Source: an uncultured Geobacteraceae bacterium (GTDB taxonomy: Bacteria > Desulfobacterota > Desulfuromonadia > Geobacterales > Pseudopelobacteraceae). Taken from it: a stretch of 15,753 nt of DNA. The stretch spans positions 1 to 15,753 of the forward strand of contig CAIRND010000635.1 of assembly GCA_903879825.1 (NCBI GenBank), in the 5' to 3' direction. This document shows, one piece after another, positions 14,836 through 15,753 of the stretch (position 1 is the stretch's first letter; each line of letters begins with the position of its first letter). Both the position numbers and the translations under genes were made by a program. A model generated the notes under the pieces. The model was given only the letters and a program-made list of their open reading frames with translations. It did not search any database and had not been told where the DNA came from.

Positions 14836-15753
14836 ATGGAGAAGGTCCCCTATAAAAAGATGATCGATATTTTAAAAAAAATCATTGGCGCGTCGAGTGA
14901 CGGCAATATTCAAGAAAGCACTAACGATGAAGTGTATGCAGATTTCCTTTCTTTCATGTTTGATGAGTACTGGACCGTATCGGAAACGATACACCTTTTG
15001 CCCAGATTTAATATAAACAAGTATAAAAGTAAAACCATGGTGGAATATTTACGAAAAAATAAGGAGGCAGTTTACAAGGCGCTCGATAATGGTGAACTAA
15101 AAATTGTGGATGGAATTTTGAAAGAAGATATTGCCCAAAAATATGACCTGGGTGTTCATCCTTCTGATTCAACGTATCAAGTCATTGTCTCCAGAGAACA
15201 TATTGTGAAATCGGCTGATGTTACTTTGAGCACAATGGATCCAGTTATCTCGCAAAAATGTCTATTGAGAAAAGACGTTATCGACTTTATGTTTCGAAAC
15301 CACCTGGCAGATGACTCCGTTAAGCCAGAATTAATGAAATTATTGAATACCAAACCGGCAAAGATATCAATATTCACCATTAAAATACCTGCTACAACGC
15401 CACTATCACCTAGCGAGAGAGGCGCCAGGAAGTACAATAATATCCATGAGTTCAATGATAACGTCATTAAAGGAATCGGGATGCGCGAGCTTGAGGCCGA
15501 ATGCCGATGTCTTCATTACAGTGTTGTTGAGCGAATCAAACCGAAGGTTATAGAAAAAGCAGACATGTTACTGAAAGGCAAGGATCATCGAAATTTCATG
15601 GATGGCGTAGATAACCATATCAACGAGACCATAAAATTTTTATTCTACAATTTAGATAAGAAATTTTGTAATGTTAGAGCCCGCGTTTACAGGGGAAAAT
15701 ACTACTCAGAAGACTACTGTAACTGCCAGCCCCCCCCCAAGCTATGCAGCATC
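14836..15753 (+). CDS. Unrecognised protein, 3' end beyond the window
   Basis: An uninterrupted frame of 306 codons runs from an ATG at 14836 to the last base. I do not recognise the family. The product begins MEKVPYKKMIDILKKIIG, has mixed helix and strand character, no signal peptide or membrane segment, and Cys-containing stretches (ECRCLH, then CNCQPPP near the visible end). Base composition is clearly more AT-rich than the kinase genes, suggesting recent acquisition. No good ribosome binding site precedes the ATG; a TTG at 14821 is the only upstream alternative before an in-frame stop at 14815. It lies ~115 bases after the Fic gene on the same strand, as probable island cargo. A run of nine C (15730-15738) falls inside the frame. 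A frame this long in AT-rich DNA is very unlikely by chance. Confidence 0.75.
   Translation, partial: MEKVPYKKMIDILKKIIGASSDGNIQESTNDEVYADFLSFMFDEYWTVSETIHLLPRFNINKYKSKTMVEYLRKNKEAVYKALDNGELKIVDGILKEDIAQKYDLGVHPSDSTYQVIVSREHIVKSADVTLSTMDPVISQKCLLRKDVIDFMFRNHLADDSVKPELMKLLNTKPAKISIFTIKIPATTPLSPSERGARKYNNIHEFNDNVIKGIGMRELEAECRCLHYSVVERIKPKVIEKADMLLKGKDHRNFMDGVDNHINETIKFLFYNLDKKFCNVRARVYRGKYYSEDYCNCQPPPKLCSI

Larger units (their letters stand above)
12100..15753 (+). mobile_element. Right-extending integrated element (genomic island), incomplete in the window
   Basis: The 5' side of the tRNA fragment faces the integrase, so the element lies to its right; the terminator at 12050-12087 on its left is the natural chromosomal downstream flank of the tRNA gene. 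Contents visible: integrase, Fic-domain gene with a decayed end, and an AT-rich unrecognised gene. The other end, with the intact tRNA-Ser gene, should lie beyond the window. A second repeat at 13715-13743 leaves open that more than one insertion has occurred. Confidence 0.6.

Noticed and set aside
15177..15467. 96-codon minus-strand frame
   Set aside because: It lies wholly inside the 306-codon + strand frame and has no ribosome binding site or recognisable domain. The + strand frame is much longer.
1..15753. CRISPR array
   Set aside because: No set of regularly spaced 25-40 base repeats was seen on either strand; the repeats found are pairs or short tandem units.

Overview
The window looks like a chromosomal segment from a Gram-negative bacterium with a very large signal-transduction repertoire. 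The multi-receiver hybrid kinases, the CheR placed inside a kinase operon and the WYL-type regulator are in the style of the Geobacter/Pelobacter group (Desulfuromonadota). That assignment rests on protein style only and is tentative.

Left part (1-9.7 kb): two-component signalling, all on the + strand. A cut-off C-terminal fragment (1-405) overlaps a receiver-histidine kinase (395-1726). A 374-base gap follows. It holds a degenerate hairpin repeat and the first copy of a ~110-base direct repeat. Then comes a tightly packed four-gene operon (2101-9620): a membrane hybrid kinase with an MCP-like sensor, HAMP, GAF and three receivers; a CheR-type methyltransferase; a soluble hybrid kinase with receiver, PAS, kinase and two receivers; and a single-domain response regulator. 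The second copy of the direct repeat forms the last codons of that regulator, so the two copies bracket the operon. The cluster has three kinases and eight receivers but no HPt domain, CheB, CheA, CheW or chemoreceptor. A plausible reading is a branched phosphorelay in which CheR modifies a kinase rather than a chemoreceptor.

Middle (9.7-12.1 kb): a minus-strand WYL regulator has lost its N-terminal DNA-binding domain. About 300 bases without a gene follow, holding an orphan minus-strand terminator and a tRNA T-arm-like repeat. Next is a + strand AAA ATPase with a C-terminal PD-(D/E)xK-like domain.

Right part (12.1 kb to the end): a tRNA-Ser(CGA) 3' fragment with its terminator marks an attachment site. 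Beside it lies a complete P4-type tyrosine integrase, flanked by short repeats that may be arm-binding sites. Beyond it are a Fic-domain protein whose C-terminal region has decayed through a frameshift and stop codons, and an AT-rich, unrecognised gene of at least 306 codons that runs off the window and carries a run of nine C near its visible end. The geometry places the integrated element to the right of the tRNA fragment, with the intact tRNA-Ser expected beyond the window.

The most interesting items are the kinase-associated CheR next to a heptad-spaced Glu-Glu linker in the kinase, the repeat-bracketed operon, the layered attachment-site remnants and the unrecognised island gene.
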